A DNA stretch of 64,000 nucleotides from Prauserella shujinwangii. Its GTDB lineage: Bacteria > Actinomycetota > Actinomycetes > Mycobacteriales > Pseudonocardiaceae. Position numbers and translations under genes: made by a program. The stretch covers positions 62,001 to 126,000 of the forward strand of contig NZ_PVNH01000006.1 in NCBI RefSeq assembly GCF_003001955.1, written 5' to 3'. Positions 34,931-43,683 of this stretch are shown here, piece after piece. The stretch's first letter is position 1; every line of letters begins with the position of its first letter. The notes under the pieces were generated by a model. That model saw only the letters and a program-made list of their open reading frames with translations, was not told the origin of the DNA and did no database searches.

Positions 34931-35221
34931 TCAGGGGGCAGCGGGTGGTGCGGTGGCCACGGCGACGCGGTGGCGATTCGACCGCTCCCCCGCGATGTCG
35001 AGAACGATCAGGAGCAGGTTCGCGCCGGCGAGGGCACCGGCCGCTGCCGTCGCGAGCCCGATCGTCTCGATGTGTGCGGACCAGTCCCGGTGCACCCAGG
35101 CGAGGTGGATGCCCAAGCCGATCGGCACCCCCACCGAGACAACCGTGAGCAGTTCGCCGTCGAGCGGAACCCGGGGCAGCGCGGTCAGGCTGATCAGCGC
35201 ACCGAGGAACCAACCGCCCAA
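34931..35221 (-). CDS. Small integral membrane protein, possibly N-terminally truncated
   Basis: A 96-residue frame with three hydrophobic segments (FLGALISLTALP, LLTVVSVGVPIGLGIHLAWV, IGLATAAAGALAGANLLLIV). Codon use is normal for the genome. The only start is a TTG at 35221 with no convincing ribosome site, and the frame upstream runs into a stop without a better start, so this could be the tail of a decayed gene. No family is recognised. Confidence 0.4.
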   Translation of the reverse strand: MGGWFLGALISLTALPRVPLDGELLTVVSVGVPIGLGIHLAWVHRDWSAHIETIGLATAAAGALAGANLLLIVLDIAGERSNRHRVAVATAPPAAP

Positions 35222-35463
35222 GCGAGGACGAGCGGATACACCGGTTTTCGCGCGTGATCGTCCTGGGCCCCAGGCTGGCGATTCTCGCTACCAGGACTGG
35301 TCAATGGCGCCCGGCCGGGAGCCGGGTGCCGGATCGGCGAGCCGTGTGACGAGGGCAAGAACGTCGGTGCGCTGTTCGGGCAGCACCGGACGATGGAGAC
35401 ATTCCCCGTGTGATCTGACACAGTGGTCAGAGCTGGTTGGTGGCTGGGAGGGAAGTCACAGGC

Positions 35464-38400
35464 ATGGGGCGCGAGGCGCGCGGTGGCGCTGGATGTCTGG
35501 TCGTGGTCGAGCGGGCCGGGGAGTGCGGGCTGGACGACATCCAGGCGCTGCTGCGCGACGCCGGCGCCGTGGCTGCCGCGCCGATCGACGAGGATATCTG
35601 CGCCGGTGTGTTCGACGATCCGCGGCGCGCCGCCGCCGCCCTGGCACGGTTCAGGCGGCCTCCGGCCGTGGGTGCGGCGCCTGCGGTGTGGCGTCGAATC
35701 GCCGCCCATCCGACACCGCGTCCCCACCAGCGTGTCCGCCAACCGTCCACCGCCGACCACGCCACCGCTGACGCCATGAACCGGTGCCGCCACATCCTCG
35801 ACGTGGCGCACGACGGACAGATCATCGCGTCCGCGGCTGTGGCGTCCTGGACTGCCGCCGAGCCCGGTCTCGCGGAGCCGCGTGACCTTGGTGTTCACCG
35901 GCTTCGTGACCTGGGCCCGCCAGAGCGGCTGGTGCAGCTCGCCGGCCGCGATCCGGTACCCGCGGACGCTCCCGCCATCCGCTCGCTGAGCACGCTGCCC
36001 AACAACCTGCCTGTCCAGCTCACCGGCTTCGTGGGCCGGAGGTCCGGACAGGCGCGAGTCATCGACCTCATGGCCCGCTACCGGATGGTGACCCTGTCCG
36101 GTCAGGGGGGCGTGGGCAAGACCCGTCTCGCGCTGCAGGTGGCCGCCGCCGTGATCGACCGCTGGCGCGACGGCGTGTGGGTGGCGGACCTGGGCGAGGC
36201 CAGGAGCCTCACCGAGGTCGCCAAGGTGCTTGCCGAGGTGCTGGCCATCCCGGTCAACGAGGCGAAGGATCCCCTGGAGACCGTGGTGAGCAGGTTGGAA
36301 TCAGCGGAGATGCTCGTCGTCCTGGACACGTGTGAACCCGCGCTGCGTGGAGCGTGTGTGGTCGCCGAGCGGCTGCTGGCGTCGTGCCCGGGGGTGGGGT
36401 TGCTGTGTACCAGCCGCGAGCCGGTGCGGGCTCGCGGTGAGGTGGTGTGGACCGTGCGGCAGCTGGACGCCGTGGACGCCGCCGCGCTGTTCACGCGGCG
36501 AGCCGACCTTGCCCGTCCCGGCATCGCGAACCAGCTCGAGCCCGTCCGGGTCGAGGAACTCTGCGACCGGCTCGACAGCCTGCCGCTGGCGATCGAGCTG
36601 GCAGCCGCCTGGGTACGGACCCTCTCGCTACCGGGGATCCTGCGTGGGCTGGACGAGCGGTTCCGGCTGCTCACCGGTGGGCCGTGGCAGTCCGAGGCCC
36701 GGCACCAGGCGATGCGGGCGTCGATCGACTGGAGCTATGAGCTGCTGGCACCGGACGCCCAGGTGCTGTTCCGGCGGCTCAGCGTCTTCCGCTCCTCGTT
36801 CGCGGTCGAGGCCGCGGCGGCGGTGTGCCCGGACGAACCGGCGGACACCGCGGCGACGTTCCAGGCGGTTCGCCAGCTGGTCGACAAGTCCCTCGTGCTC
36901 CCCACCGACGAGCAGTGGGGGACCCGCTACCGGCTGCTCGACACCCTGCGTGACTATGGTGACGAGCGGCTGGACCGGGCTGAGCGCGAGCGGCTTCGTG
37001 CCCGCCACCTGTCCTGGTGCGCTCGGCACGCCGAGGCGTGTGACGCGGGTCTGGACCGCAACCAGTTGCAGTGGGTCCGCGTCCTCAACCAGGACCGCGA
37101 CAATCTCCATGCGGCCCTGGAGTGGGGCCTTGCCGCGGACCGGGTCGGGCCCACGTGCCGGCTCACCGCGGCGCTTTCTCGCTACTGGTTCGTCACCGGC
37201 CAGAGCGGCCATGCCCTGCCGGTGCTCACCAAAGCCCTCGAACTCGCCGGTGATGAGCCCGGGGACGACGACCTCGGCGGGATCCAGTGCCGCCTGTGGG
37301 CGGGCATCGCGATGCTCGCGATGATCAGCGGCCGGCGGGCCACCGCCGTGGACGCGGCCAAGCGTGGCGAACAGGTCGCGGCGGCGAGCGGTGACGCGAT
37401 CGCCAGGGCACGATGCCTGGCCATCCAGGCCTACGACGCGTTCTACTTCGACTTCGCCGAGTGTGAACGGCTGAGCCAAGCCGCCCTCGACGCCGGTCGT
37501 GCGGCCGAGGACGGGTTCGCCAGCCGTCTCGGCTGGTTGCTGCTTGCCTGCTCGCACACCAATCGAGACCGGCACGACCGCGCCGCGGCCATCGCCGCGG
37601 AGCTTGCCGAGCACGCGGACGAGCACAACGACCGGTTCATCGGGTCGTTCGCGCAGGCGGTCCAGATGTGGGCCGCGATCTTCCAGGGAGACGTCGCCCG
37701 GGCGGTCGAGCTGGGCCGGGAGTCGCTGCGCCGGTGCGAGCCACTGCGGGACTACTTCAGCACCGGCACCAACACCGCCTACCTGGCCTGGGCCCTTGGA
37801 CTGCACGGCAGGGCGGACGACGGGTTGGCGCTGATGTCCTCGGTGGTCCGTTCGCTGGAGGAGGGCGGCGCCGAGGCCGACGCGGTCAGCATCGAGGTCG
37901 TCATGGGGAAACTCCACTGGTGGGCGGGGAACTACCGGCGTGCCAAGGACTGGCTCGAACGGAGCCTGGAGTTCAACCCGGCGAACCGCACCAACTGGAT
38001 CGCGGCGCAGACGCTTCCGCCGCTGAGCGCCGTTCTGCGCGAGTTGGGCGAGGCCGACGAGTCCCGCACCGCGGCGCTGGCCGGCGTCGACAGCGGCCGC
38101 GCGATGGGCATGCCCCACGCGACCGCGGACGCGCTCGACCAGCTCGCGACCCTGGCTCTGGACGCGGATCCGGCCCGTGCGCTGGAACATACGATCGAAG
38201 CGCTCCAGCTGCGCCTCCAGTGGCGGCTGCGGACCTTCTACGTCGACAGTCTCCGGCTGCTCGCGGCCAACCCCGCGTACGGTGACCCGCTCGCGCGGGC
38301 ACGGCTGGCGGCGGCCGCGCAGGGCGGCGCCACCGTCGGGTACCTGGCCCGCTCGCCGGCCGATCAGGCACGCGACCGCGTCCTGCACCAGCGGTTACGG

Positions 38401-38718
38401 TCCGCACTGGGCGAGGAGGAGTTCGAGCGGGCGTGGCGCGAAGGCTCGGCGCTGGGACTCGACGACGCCGCGGCGTACGTCCTCCGGGCGCACGCGCCCC
38501 GCGGCAGGAAGGTCAGCACCGGTTGGGAGAGCCTGACGCCCATGGAGCGCCAGGTGGCTGTCCTGGTCGCGCAGGGACTGACCAACCCGCAGGTGGCCGA
38601 GAAGTTGTTCGTGTCGCGAACGACCGTCAAGACCCACCTGGCCCGCAGCTTCAGCAAACTCGGCATCAGCAGCCGCACCCAGCTCGCGCGGATCGTGGCC
38701 CGCGGCGGTCACGGCTGA
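35464..38718 (+). CDS. STAND-ATPase LuxR-family regulator with cyclase-like N-terminus
   Basis: A regulator of about 1,084 residues. The first 170 residues end in a stretch typical of the C-terminus of class III adenylate cyclase domains (HDGQIIASAAVAS, later LGVHRLRDLGPPERLVQL), but the catalytic front part is missing or unrecognisable. An NB-ARC-like ATPase follows (TLSGQGGVGKTRLALQ; LESAEMLVVLDTCE), then a TPR-like region, then a LuxR HTH (LTPMERQVAVLVAQGLTNPQ, VSRTTVKTHLARSFSKLG). ATG 35464 is preferred over GTG 35437. It probably controls the genes downstream; the signal is unknown. Confidence 0.82.
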   Translation: MGREARGGAGCLVVVERAGECGLDDIQALLRDAGAVAAAPIDEDICAGVFDDPRRAAAALARFRRPPAVGAAPAVWRRIAAHPTPRPHQRVRQPSTADHATADAMNRCRHILDVAHDGQIIASAAVASWTAAEPGLAEPRDLGVHRLRDLGPPERLVQLAGRDPVPADAPAIRSLSTLPNNLPVQLTGFVGRRSGQARVIDLMARYRMVTLSGQGGVGKTRLALQVAAAVIDRWRDGVWVADLGEARSLTEVAKVLAEVLAIPVNEAKDPLETVVSRLESAEMLVVLDTCEPALRGACVVAERLLASCPGVGLLCTSREPVRARGEVVWTVRQLDAVDAAALFTRRADLARPGIANQLEPVRVEELCDRLDSLPLAIELAAAWVRTLSLPGILRGLDERFRLLTGGPWQSEARHQAMRASIDWSYELLAPDAQVLFRRLSVFRSSFAVEAAAAVCPDEPADTAATFQAVRQLVDKSLVLPTDEQWGTRYRLLDTLRDYGDERLDRAERERLRARHLSWCARHAEACDAGLDRNQLQWVRVLNQDRDNLHAALEWGLAADRVGPTCRLTAALSRYWFVTGQSGHALPVLTKALELAGDEPGDDDLGGIQCRLWAGIAMLAMISGRRATAVDAAKRGEQVAAASGDAIARARCLAIQAYDAFYFDFAECERLSQAALDAGRAAEDGFASRLGWLLLACSHTNRDRHDRAAAIAAELAEHADEHNDRFIGSFAQAVQMWAAIFQGDVARAVELGRESLRRCEPLRDYFSTGTNTAYLAWALGLHGRADDGLALMSSVVRSLEEGGAEADAVSIEVVMGKLHWWAGNYRRAKDWLERSLEFNPANRTNWIAAQTLPPLSAVLRELGEADESRTAALAGVDSGRAMGMPHATADALDQLATLALDADPARALEHTIEALQLRLQWRLRTFYVDSLRLLAANPAYGDPLARARLAAAAQGGATVGYLARSPADQARDRVLHQRLRSALGEEEFERAWREGSALGLDDAAAYVLRAHAPRGRKVSTGWESLTPMERQVAVLVAQGLTNPQVAEKLFVSRTTVKTHLARSFSKLGISSRTQLARIVARGGHG

Positions 38719-38732
38719 CCGACCGTGCGGAG

Positions 38733-38840
38733 TGATCTCGGCCATCTGGCCGACGGTCCGCCTCGTCCGCGTCACGTCGTCGGGTGGTGACGCGACCGGG
38801 TCCTCCAGGCGCACGCTGATCCCGGCCACCTGGCCGACGA
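38733..38840. repeat. Imperfect direct repeat
   Basis: GATCTCGGCCATCTGGCCGA at 38733 recurs as GATCCCGGCCACCTGGCCGA at 38818 (two mismatches in 20). Each copy contains a GGCC-centred palindrome. The gap 38719-38934 holds no gene; the repeats may be regulator sites for the following gene or remnants. Confidence 0.35.
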
Positions 38841-38934
38841 CTCGCCCGGCTGCGGGTCCGCATGCTCATGGTCAGACGACGACAGCCCTGATCACCAGGG
38901 CGACCAGCCGATTCTTCCCGGACGGGAGCAGCAC

Positions 38935-39603
38935 ATGAAGCTCACGATCTTCGCAGCGACCGGCGGCGTCGGCCGGCACCTGCTCCAGCAGACCCGCGAC
39001 GCGGGTCACGACGTCACCGCGGTCGTCCGCAACCCCGCCACGCTGCCCGCCGGGGTGCGCACCGTCATCGCCGACCTGGCCGCGGCGGACCCCGCGGCAC
39101 TCCAGGCGGCGGTCGCCGGGACCGACGGTGTGCTCTCCTGCCTCGGCCCGCGGCCCAGCCAGCGCAACGACGGGATCACCTCCCGCGGCACGCGCGCCAT
39201 CATCGAGGCGATGCACGTCACCGGCGCCCGCCGCATCGTGGTGATCAGCGCCTCACCGATCGGGACCGTGCCCTCGCCAAGCCGCCCGAACCCGCCCAAG
39301 CGCGACCCCGGCGATGGGTTCTTCATGCGGTACCTGGGCAACCGGATCGCCAAGCGCCGCTTCCCCGAGGTCTACGCCGACCTGGCGCTGATGGAGGACG
39401 AGCTTCGCGACAGCGGTCTGGACTGGACCGTCATCCGGCCGCCGGCGCTGACCAACAAGCCACTGACCGGCACCTACCGCACGGCCCTCGGGCGGAACGC
39501 CGGCGGGACCTTCATTTCCCGCGCCGACGTCGCCCACTGCATGCTCCACGTGCTGGAGCGGCCCGAGACGATCCAACAGACCATCGGCATCGCCAACCGA
39601 TAG
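38935..39603 (+). CDS. NAD(P)-binding atypical SDR (NmrA/BVR-like)
   Basis: A 222-residue Rossmann protein. The N-terminal nucleotide motif is FAATGGVGRHLLQQ, followed by a short substrate region; VVISASPIGT occupies the strand-5 position and WTVIRPPALTN the end. No YxxxK catalytic pair stands out, as in the atypical SDR group. ATG 38935 follows GGGAG by seven bases. Such proteins reduce flavins or quinones or sense redox state. It may form a unit with the PPOX-fusion and P450 genes downstream. Confidence 0.78.
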   Translation: MKLTIFAATGGVGRHLLQQTRDAGHDVTAVVRNPATLPAGVRTVIADLAAADPAALQAAVAGTDGVLSCLGPRPSQRNDGITSRGTRAIIEAMHVTGARRIVVISASPIGTVPSPSRPNPPKRDPGDGFFMRYLGNRIAKRRFPEVYADLALMEDELRDSGLDWTVIRPPALTNKPLTGTYRTALGRNAGGTFISRADVAHCMLHVLERPETIQQTIGIANR

Positions 39604-39708
39604 CCGTCCCGCGGTCGGGCGCCGCACGTGCTGGGGCCGGGTTCGGCCGGCCCCCGGGGCGTGCGGCGCGGCCGGTACCCCCACCGATCACCACGAGCAG
39701 GAAGTGAC

Positions 39709-40551
39709 ATGGCCACCACCGACACGATCACCACCCGCGCGGAGCGAGGCCAGCCGCCGTTCGTGGTCGCGGCCACGCTGCTGGGGGCGCTGCTGATGCT
39801 CCCCACCGGTGTCTGGCTCCTGGTCGACCAGGCCTCCTTCGCGACGTTCGTCAACTTCCTCCCGCACGTTCACTTCGAGCGCGACGCCGGCGCGTTCCAG
39901 GTCGGTATCGGCGTCCTGCTCCTGCTCTCGCTCGTCTGGCGCGATGGGCCCGTGCTGGCGCTGACCGGGTTCCTGGTCGCCAACACCGTCCACGCGGTCA
40001 ACCACGTCATGGACCTCGACCTCGGCGGCCACGCCTCCGACCCCTGGGTGCTGCTCACCGTGAGCGTGCTCGCGGGTGTGGCGCTGTGGCAGCGACTGCG
40101 CCAGCTCGATGACGTCGTCGGTGAAGTCGCCGCCACCACCACGACGGCGCTGGCACCGCTCGTCCGGCACAAGACCGCGCTGCTCACCACCTACCGCCGC
40201 GACGGCAGGCCGGGCAGCTCCCCCGTGAGCGCGGCCGTGGACGGTGACCGCGCCTACCTGCGGAGCTTCGAGAAGTCGCTGAAGGCCAGGCGGATGCGCC
40301 ACACCCCGCAGGTCGAGCTGCGCCCGTCCACCCAACAGGGTCGGCCAACCGGCCCGGCGATCTGCGGGCAGGTCCGCGAGCTGCACGGCAAGGAGTACCG
40401 GCACGCCGCGCGGACTCTGCGCCGCAAGCACCCGTTCCTGCACGGGCTGGCGGTCCCGCTGATGCACCGGCTGTTCCGCCGCAAGTTCGGCCGGACCGTC
40501 CACTTCGAGTTCACGCCCACCACCGACTACCTGGACGCCGCCGCGGACTGA
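39709..40551 (+). CDS. Membrane domain fused to PPOX-class F420-dependent enzyme
   Basis: A 280-residue two-part protein. Residues 17-150 have four hydrophobic helices of a DoxX/DUF4383-like type (VVAATLLGALLMLPTGVWLL, FLVANTVHAVNHVMDLDLGG); residues 155-280 are a PPOX split barrel (LVRHKTALLTTYRRDGRPGS, DRAYLRSFEKSLKARRM). The fusion would tether a flavin/F420 oxidoreductase to the cytoplasmic face of the membrane. ATG 39709 follows GGAAG. The substrate could be a lipid or quinone; this is inference. Confidence 0.72.
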   Translation: MATTDTITTRAERGQPPFVVAATLLGALLMLPTGVWLLVDQASFATFVNFLPHVHFERDAGAFQVGIGVLLLLSLVWRDGPVLALTGFLVANTVHAVNHVMDLDLGGHASDPWVLLTVSVLAGVALWQRLRQLDDVVGEVAATTTTALAPLVRHKTALLTTYRRDGRPGSSPVSAAVDGDRAYLRSFEKSLKARRMRHTPQVELRPSTQQGRPTGPAICGQVRELHGKEYRHAARTLRRKHPFLHGLAVPLMHRLFRRKFGRTVHFEFTPTTDYLDAAAD

Positions 40552-40673
40552 ACCTCCCCGTACCGCGACCCGCCCGGCCGGTGACGCAGCCGGCCCGGCG
40601 GGTTCGTGGCTCGCGAGCCGGAGGACACAGCCGCCGTGCCCGCGGCGGCGCGGACGTCACGGAGGAAGCCAGC

Positions 40674-41933
40674 ATGACCAAGGACACCACGCGGCTGCCA
40701 CAGCTCGCCGACATCCTGTTCAGCCCAGACCGGGACGCGGCCTTTGCCCGGCTCCGCGAGGGGCCGGCGGTCGTGGCGGCCCGGTACTTCGACGGCACCG
40801 GCGTGTGGCTGGTCACAAGGTATGACGACATCGTGACGGTGCTGACCGACCGCCGGTTCAGCAGCGACGTCACCCGGCAAACCACACTCGACCTGGCGTC
40901 CGCGACCGGCCTGCCCGACGACGTGGCGCCGTACTTCACGCACACGTTCGGCACCTACGACCCGCCCGATCACACACGGCTGCGCACGCTGGTGTCCAGG
41001 GAGTTCACGGCCCGGCGGGTGCAACGCCTGCGCCCGCGCATCCAGCAGATCGTCGACGAGCTCCTGGACGCGGTCGCCGGCGCGGAGGAGTTCGACCTGA
41101 TCGATCGCTTCGCCATGCCGCTCCCGCTGCGCGTGATCTGCGAGCTGCTCGGCGTTCCTGCCGCCGACCAGGAGCGCTGGCACGACTGGTCGCGGGACCT
41201 GACCGCCCCGGACCCGGAACGGATCGCCGCGGGCGCCCGCGCGCTGGTCGGCGACATCACGGCCCTCATCGAGGAGAAGCGGAAGGCACCGGCCGAGGAT
41301 CTGCTCTCCGCCCTGCTGCAGGTGCGGGAGAACGACGGCGACCGGCTCAGCGCCCACGAGCTGACCTCGATCTCGCTCAGCATCCTGCTCGGCGGACACC
41401 AGACCACGGTCGACCTGATCGGCAGCGGGACCTTCCTGCTGCTCACCCATCCCGAACAGCGGGAGCGGCTGCGCGCCCAACCCGACCAGATCCCCACCGC
41501 CGTGGAGGAGCTGCTGCGCTACGCCGGACCGGCCGACATCGGCGTCATGCGCTACACCCTGGAGCCGGTCCAGATCGGCGGCGTCACCATCCCGGCTGGC
41601 GAGGCCGTCCAGGTGCTGTACGCCACCGGCAACCGGGACCCACGCCGCTTCAGCGACCCCGATCGGCTCGCACTCGACCGCGCCGACAACCCGCATCTCG
41701 CCTTCGCCCGCGGGCCGCACTACTGTCTGGGTGCGGCACTCGCCCGCGCCGAGGGCGACATCGCCTTCCGCGGTCTCGTCTCCCGGTTCCCCCGGCTTAC
41801 ACTGGCCGTGCACCCCGACCAGCTCACCTGGAAGCCAGGTCCCGTTCGGACTCTGGGAACGCTGCCCGTCCGGCCCGGCCCTTCCCGGCCTGGTAGCACC
41901 GGTCCAGCGGAGGAGCCGACGTCGTGGAGCTGA
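40674..41933 (+). CDS. Cytochrome P450
   Basis: A 419-residue soluble bacterial P450. The heme ligand is Cys351 in FARGPHYCLGAALAR; the EELLR (ExxR) and YDPPDHTRLR helix-C motifs are normal. The I-helix oxygen groove reads GGHQTT (residues 240-245) where AGxE/DTT is usual, so the acidic residue that relays protons is Gln. The ATG at 40674 follows GGAGGAAG. No ferredoxin gene lies next to it. Substrate unknown; an altered I-helix can mean peroxygenase-like or assisted chemistry. Confidence 0.87.
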   Translation: MTKDTTRLPQLADILFSPDRDAAFARLREGPAVVAARYFDGTGVWLVTRYDDIVTVLTDRRFSSDVTRQTTLDLASATGLPDDVAPYFTHTFGTYDPPDHTRLRTLVSREFTARRVQRLRPRIQQIVDELLDAVAGAEEFDLIDRFAMPLPLRVICELLGVPAADQERWHDWSRDLTAPDPERIAAGARALVGDITALIEEKRKAPAEDLLSALLQVRENDGDRLSAHELTSISLSILLGGHQTTVDLIGSGTFLLLTHPEQRERLRAQPDQIPTAVEELLRYAGPADIGVMRYTLEPVQIGGVTIPAGEAVQVLYATGNRDPRRFSDPDRLALDRADNPHLAFARGPHYCLGAALARAEGDIAFRGLVSRFPRLTLAVHPDQLTWKPGPVRTLGTLPVRPGPSRPGSTGPAEEPTSWS

Positions 41934-42248
41934 GGCATCGTGATGGTTGGGCCGCGTGGTCGGCGGCAGTAATGCCGGCGGTGGAGCTTGAGCACCCGGC
42001 ACGCCACCGCCCCACAATCCCGTCGGCGGCCAGCTCGTCCACGACGGGTACATCATGCTCCCGGCAGATCGCCCTGCGACAGACACACCACCACCCGCCG
42101 CAACACCTCGTCCTCCCGCGCCAGCAATCCGGTTGCGGCGCGGGAGCTCCCGCAGCTCACACGCCTGCTCCGAGGTCGCACCGGACTCGTGACCGCGGGC
42201 GGCGCGCACGACGACTGCGCTGAACTCACGGAGACACGGCTTGGGCAC
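41926..42248 (-). pseudogene. Decayed IS3-family transposase (OrfA/OrfB remnant)
   Basis: Three minus-strand frames hold pieces of an IS3-type transposase in the right order. From 42248 comes MPKPCLREFSAVVVRAARGH, like the OrfA N-terminus, which jumps after an internal loss to ACELRELPRRNRIAG. A second frame continues LAREDEVLRRVVVCLSQGDL. A third gives the OrfB start VPVVDELAADGI, and another frame gives ACRVLKLHRRHYC. The element is non-functional, and no terminal repeats could be delimited. It abuts the P450 3' end. Confidence 0.65.
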
Positions 42249-42342
42249 AGCGACATCCGTTCAGTCCTCCCTCGGACCAGCCCCTCGGCTGTCACACACT
42301 CCTGCACCAGTCCCGAGCGCATCCGGAGTGATGGGCAGCGGA

Positions 42343-42879
42343 TCAGCGCGGGCCGCTCTGCTTCGGCCGGATGCCGTGCAGGGCCGCCTGCCGCACGGTT
42401 TCGGCGAGCCGGACGGCGTCGTCAGTGAAGCCGGTGATCGTCACGTTTCGCCGCCCGTTGACGGGCGAGTGCAGCGTGACGCTGTACGCGATGTCGCCGC
42501 CCAGCGCTCGGTGAACCGCGGTGTCCCTGCCGGCGTCCTTGACGTCGGCGATGTCACTCCAGCTCAGCGCGCACGACCTCCCGGCGTAGGAATGCACCAG
42601 GCCGCCCTCGTACAGGATGAAGGCCTCATCGGTGCGAGTGACGGACAGCACGGCCTGCCACAGGCCGACCACGAACGCGCCGAGGCCGAGCCCGCCGACG
42701 AGAGCGGGGAACACCATCGCCCCGACGGCATCGGTGTCGCCGACTACGAGAACCATCACCACGCCGGCACAGGCGACGACAGCGCCCAAGGGCACGGCCA
42801 CGAAGGCGATCCTCCTCCGCCGCAGGTTGTCGGTCTCGTACCGCCCGAGCTCCGCGCCCAGGCCACCCTCCGTTGCCAT
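42343..42879 (-). CDS. Two-helix membrane protein, PH-like domain
   Basis: About 178 residues from the ATG at 42879 (GGGAGA upstream; an ATG at 42894 is also in frame). Two adjacent helices (IAFVAVPLGAVVACAGVVMV, ALVGGLGLGAFVVGLWQAVL) are followed by a beta-rich cytoplasmic domain (VTRTDEAFILYEGGLVHSYA, ALSWSDIADV) like the bacterial PH-type membrane-anchored domains. Same strand as the following ESX-like genes. Function unknown. Confidence 0.65.
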   Translation of the reverse strand: MATEGGLGAELGRYETDNLRRRRIAFVAVPLGAVVACAGVVMVLVVGDTDAVGAMVFPALVGGLGLGAFVVGLWQAVLSVTRTDEAFILYEGGLVHSYAGRSCALSWSDIADVKDAGRDTAVHRALGGDIAYSVTLHSPVNGRRNVTITGFTDDAVRLAETVRQAALHGIRPKQSGPR

Positions 42880-42943
42880 CGTTCTCCCTTCCATGCGTCG
42901 GCCACTGTACGAATACGAAGCGCAGGCCCGGTCTCCGGCGGGC

Positions 42944-43291
42944 TTACTGACCGTGTCGCGCGGGATCCGCCGGGTCCGCGCCTGTCAGGCCGCGGACGGT
43001 GCTCGTGCCGTGCGTGTTGGCCGTCAGGTAATCGTCGACGCAACACTGTGCGTCGTCACACGTGTTGCGGTACGAGCCGGGAATGGCGTCCGCGCGCGCC
43101 ATCAGGCGTTCGGCGATCGGCAGGTACCTCGCCCGGAACGCCTGTGAGATGGCGTCATTGCCCACTCCGGACAGGCCGGCGATGAGTGCCTCCCGGCGGC
43201 GACGCCACGCCGCGTCAAACGCCTCCCCCGCCGCCCGAAGCCGGCTGATTCCGTGGGTCACCCCGTCCGGATCCATGTCGTATCGCGTCAT
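42944..43291 (-). CDS. ESX-1-like small helical protein (type VII associated)
   Basis: A 115-residue protein. HGISRLRAAGEAFDAAWRRR then FRARYLPIAERLMARADAIP suggests a helical hairpin like the WXG100 superfamily, with a Trp at the turn side but no strict WxG. The C-terminal part has a CDDAQCC cysteine cluster and a Gly/Pro-rich tail. Its place beside a secretion-substrate-like gene supports a type VII substrate or chaperone role. Identity is inferred from size, helix pattern and context. Confidence 0.6.
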   Translation of the reverse strand: MTRYDMDPDGVTHGISRLRAAGEAFDAAWRRRREALIAGLSGVGNDAISQAFRARYLPIAERLMARADAIPGSYRNTCDDAQCCVDDYLTANTHGTSTVRGLTGADPADPARHGQ

Positions 43292-43309
43292 CGGTCGCTC
43301 CCGCAGGTC

Positions 43310-43636
43310 TCACGCGGTCGTGTGCCGCGGTCGCGTGTTCCCGGCGAAGCCGCGGTGTCCGTCCGGGATGACCACGTCGAGCAGCACCAGGTCGAAGGGC
43401 ACCGCCTGCATCAACGGCGCGAGCATGGTGGTCGGGCAGACCACCCAGGGCTGGTCGTCTCCGCAGCAGGACTGAAGCCGGTCGAGCGCCGAGTAGACCA
43501 GTAGCGCTACGCGGTGGTCGTTCGTGCGCCGGTACTCGACGACAGCGTCCTGAGGGTTCCTGACGTGCTCGACGCACGGGAGATAGACGACCGGCGGGAG
43601 TGCCCGGGCAGGTCCGCTTTTCGCTGTGTCCAACAT
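43310..43636 (-). CDS. SseB/SAV_915-like small protein
   Basis: A 108-residue soluble protein. VVYLPCVEHVRNPQDAVVEY then RVALLVYSALDRLQSCCGDD and QPWVVCPTTMLAPLMQAVPF follow the pattern of short proteins related to SseB N-terminal domains found near actinobacterial type VII genes. It is located between two ESX-like genes on the same strand. Function is unknown. Confidence 0.6.
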   Translation of the reverse strand: MLDTAKSGPARALPPVVYLPCVEHVRNPQDAVVEYRRTNDHRVALLVYSALDRLQSCCGDDQPWVVCPTTMLAPLMQAVPFDLVLLDVVIPDGHRGFAGNTRPRHTTA

Positions 43637-43683
43637 GGCTTTCTCCTAATTCTGTTGTGGACAGTGCTGTTCGCGATGAGCGT

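Noticed and set aside
35464-35970. Functional adenylate cyclase domain
   Set aside because: Only the C-terminal part of such a domain is recognisable; metal-binding Asp residues and the substrate-binding loop were not found.
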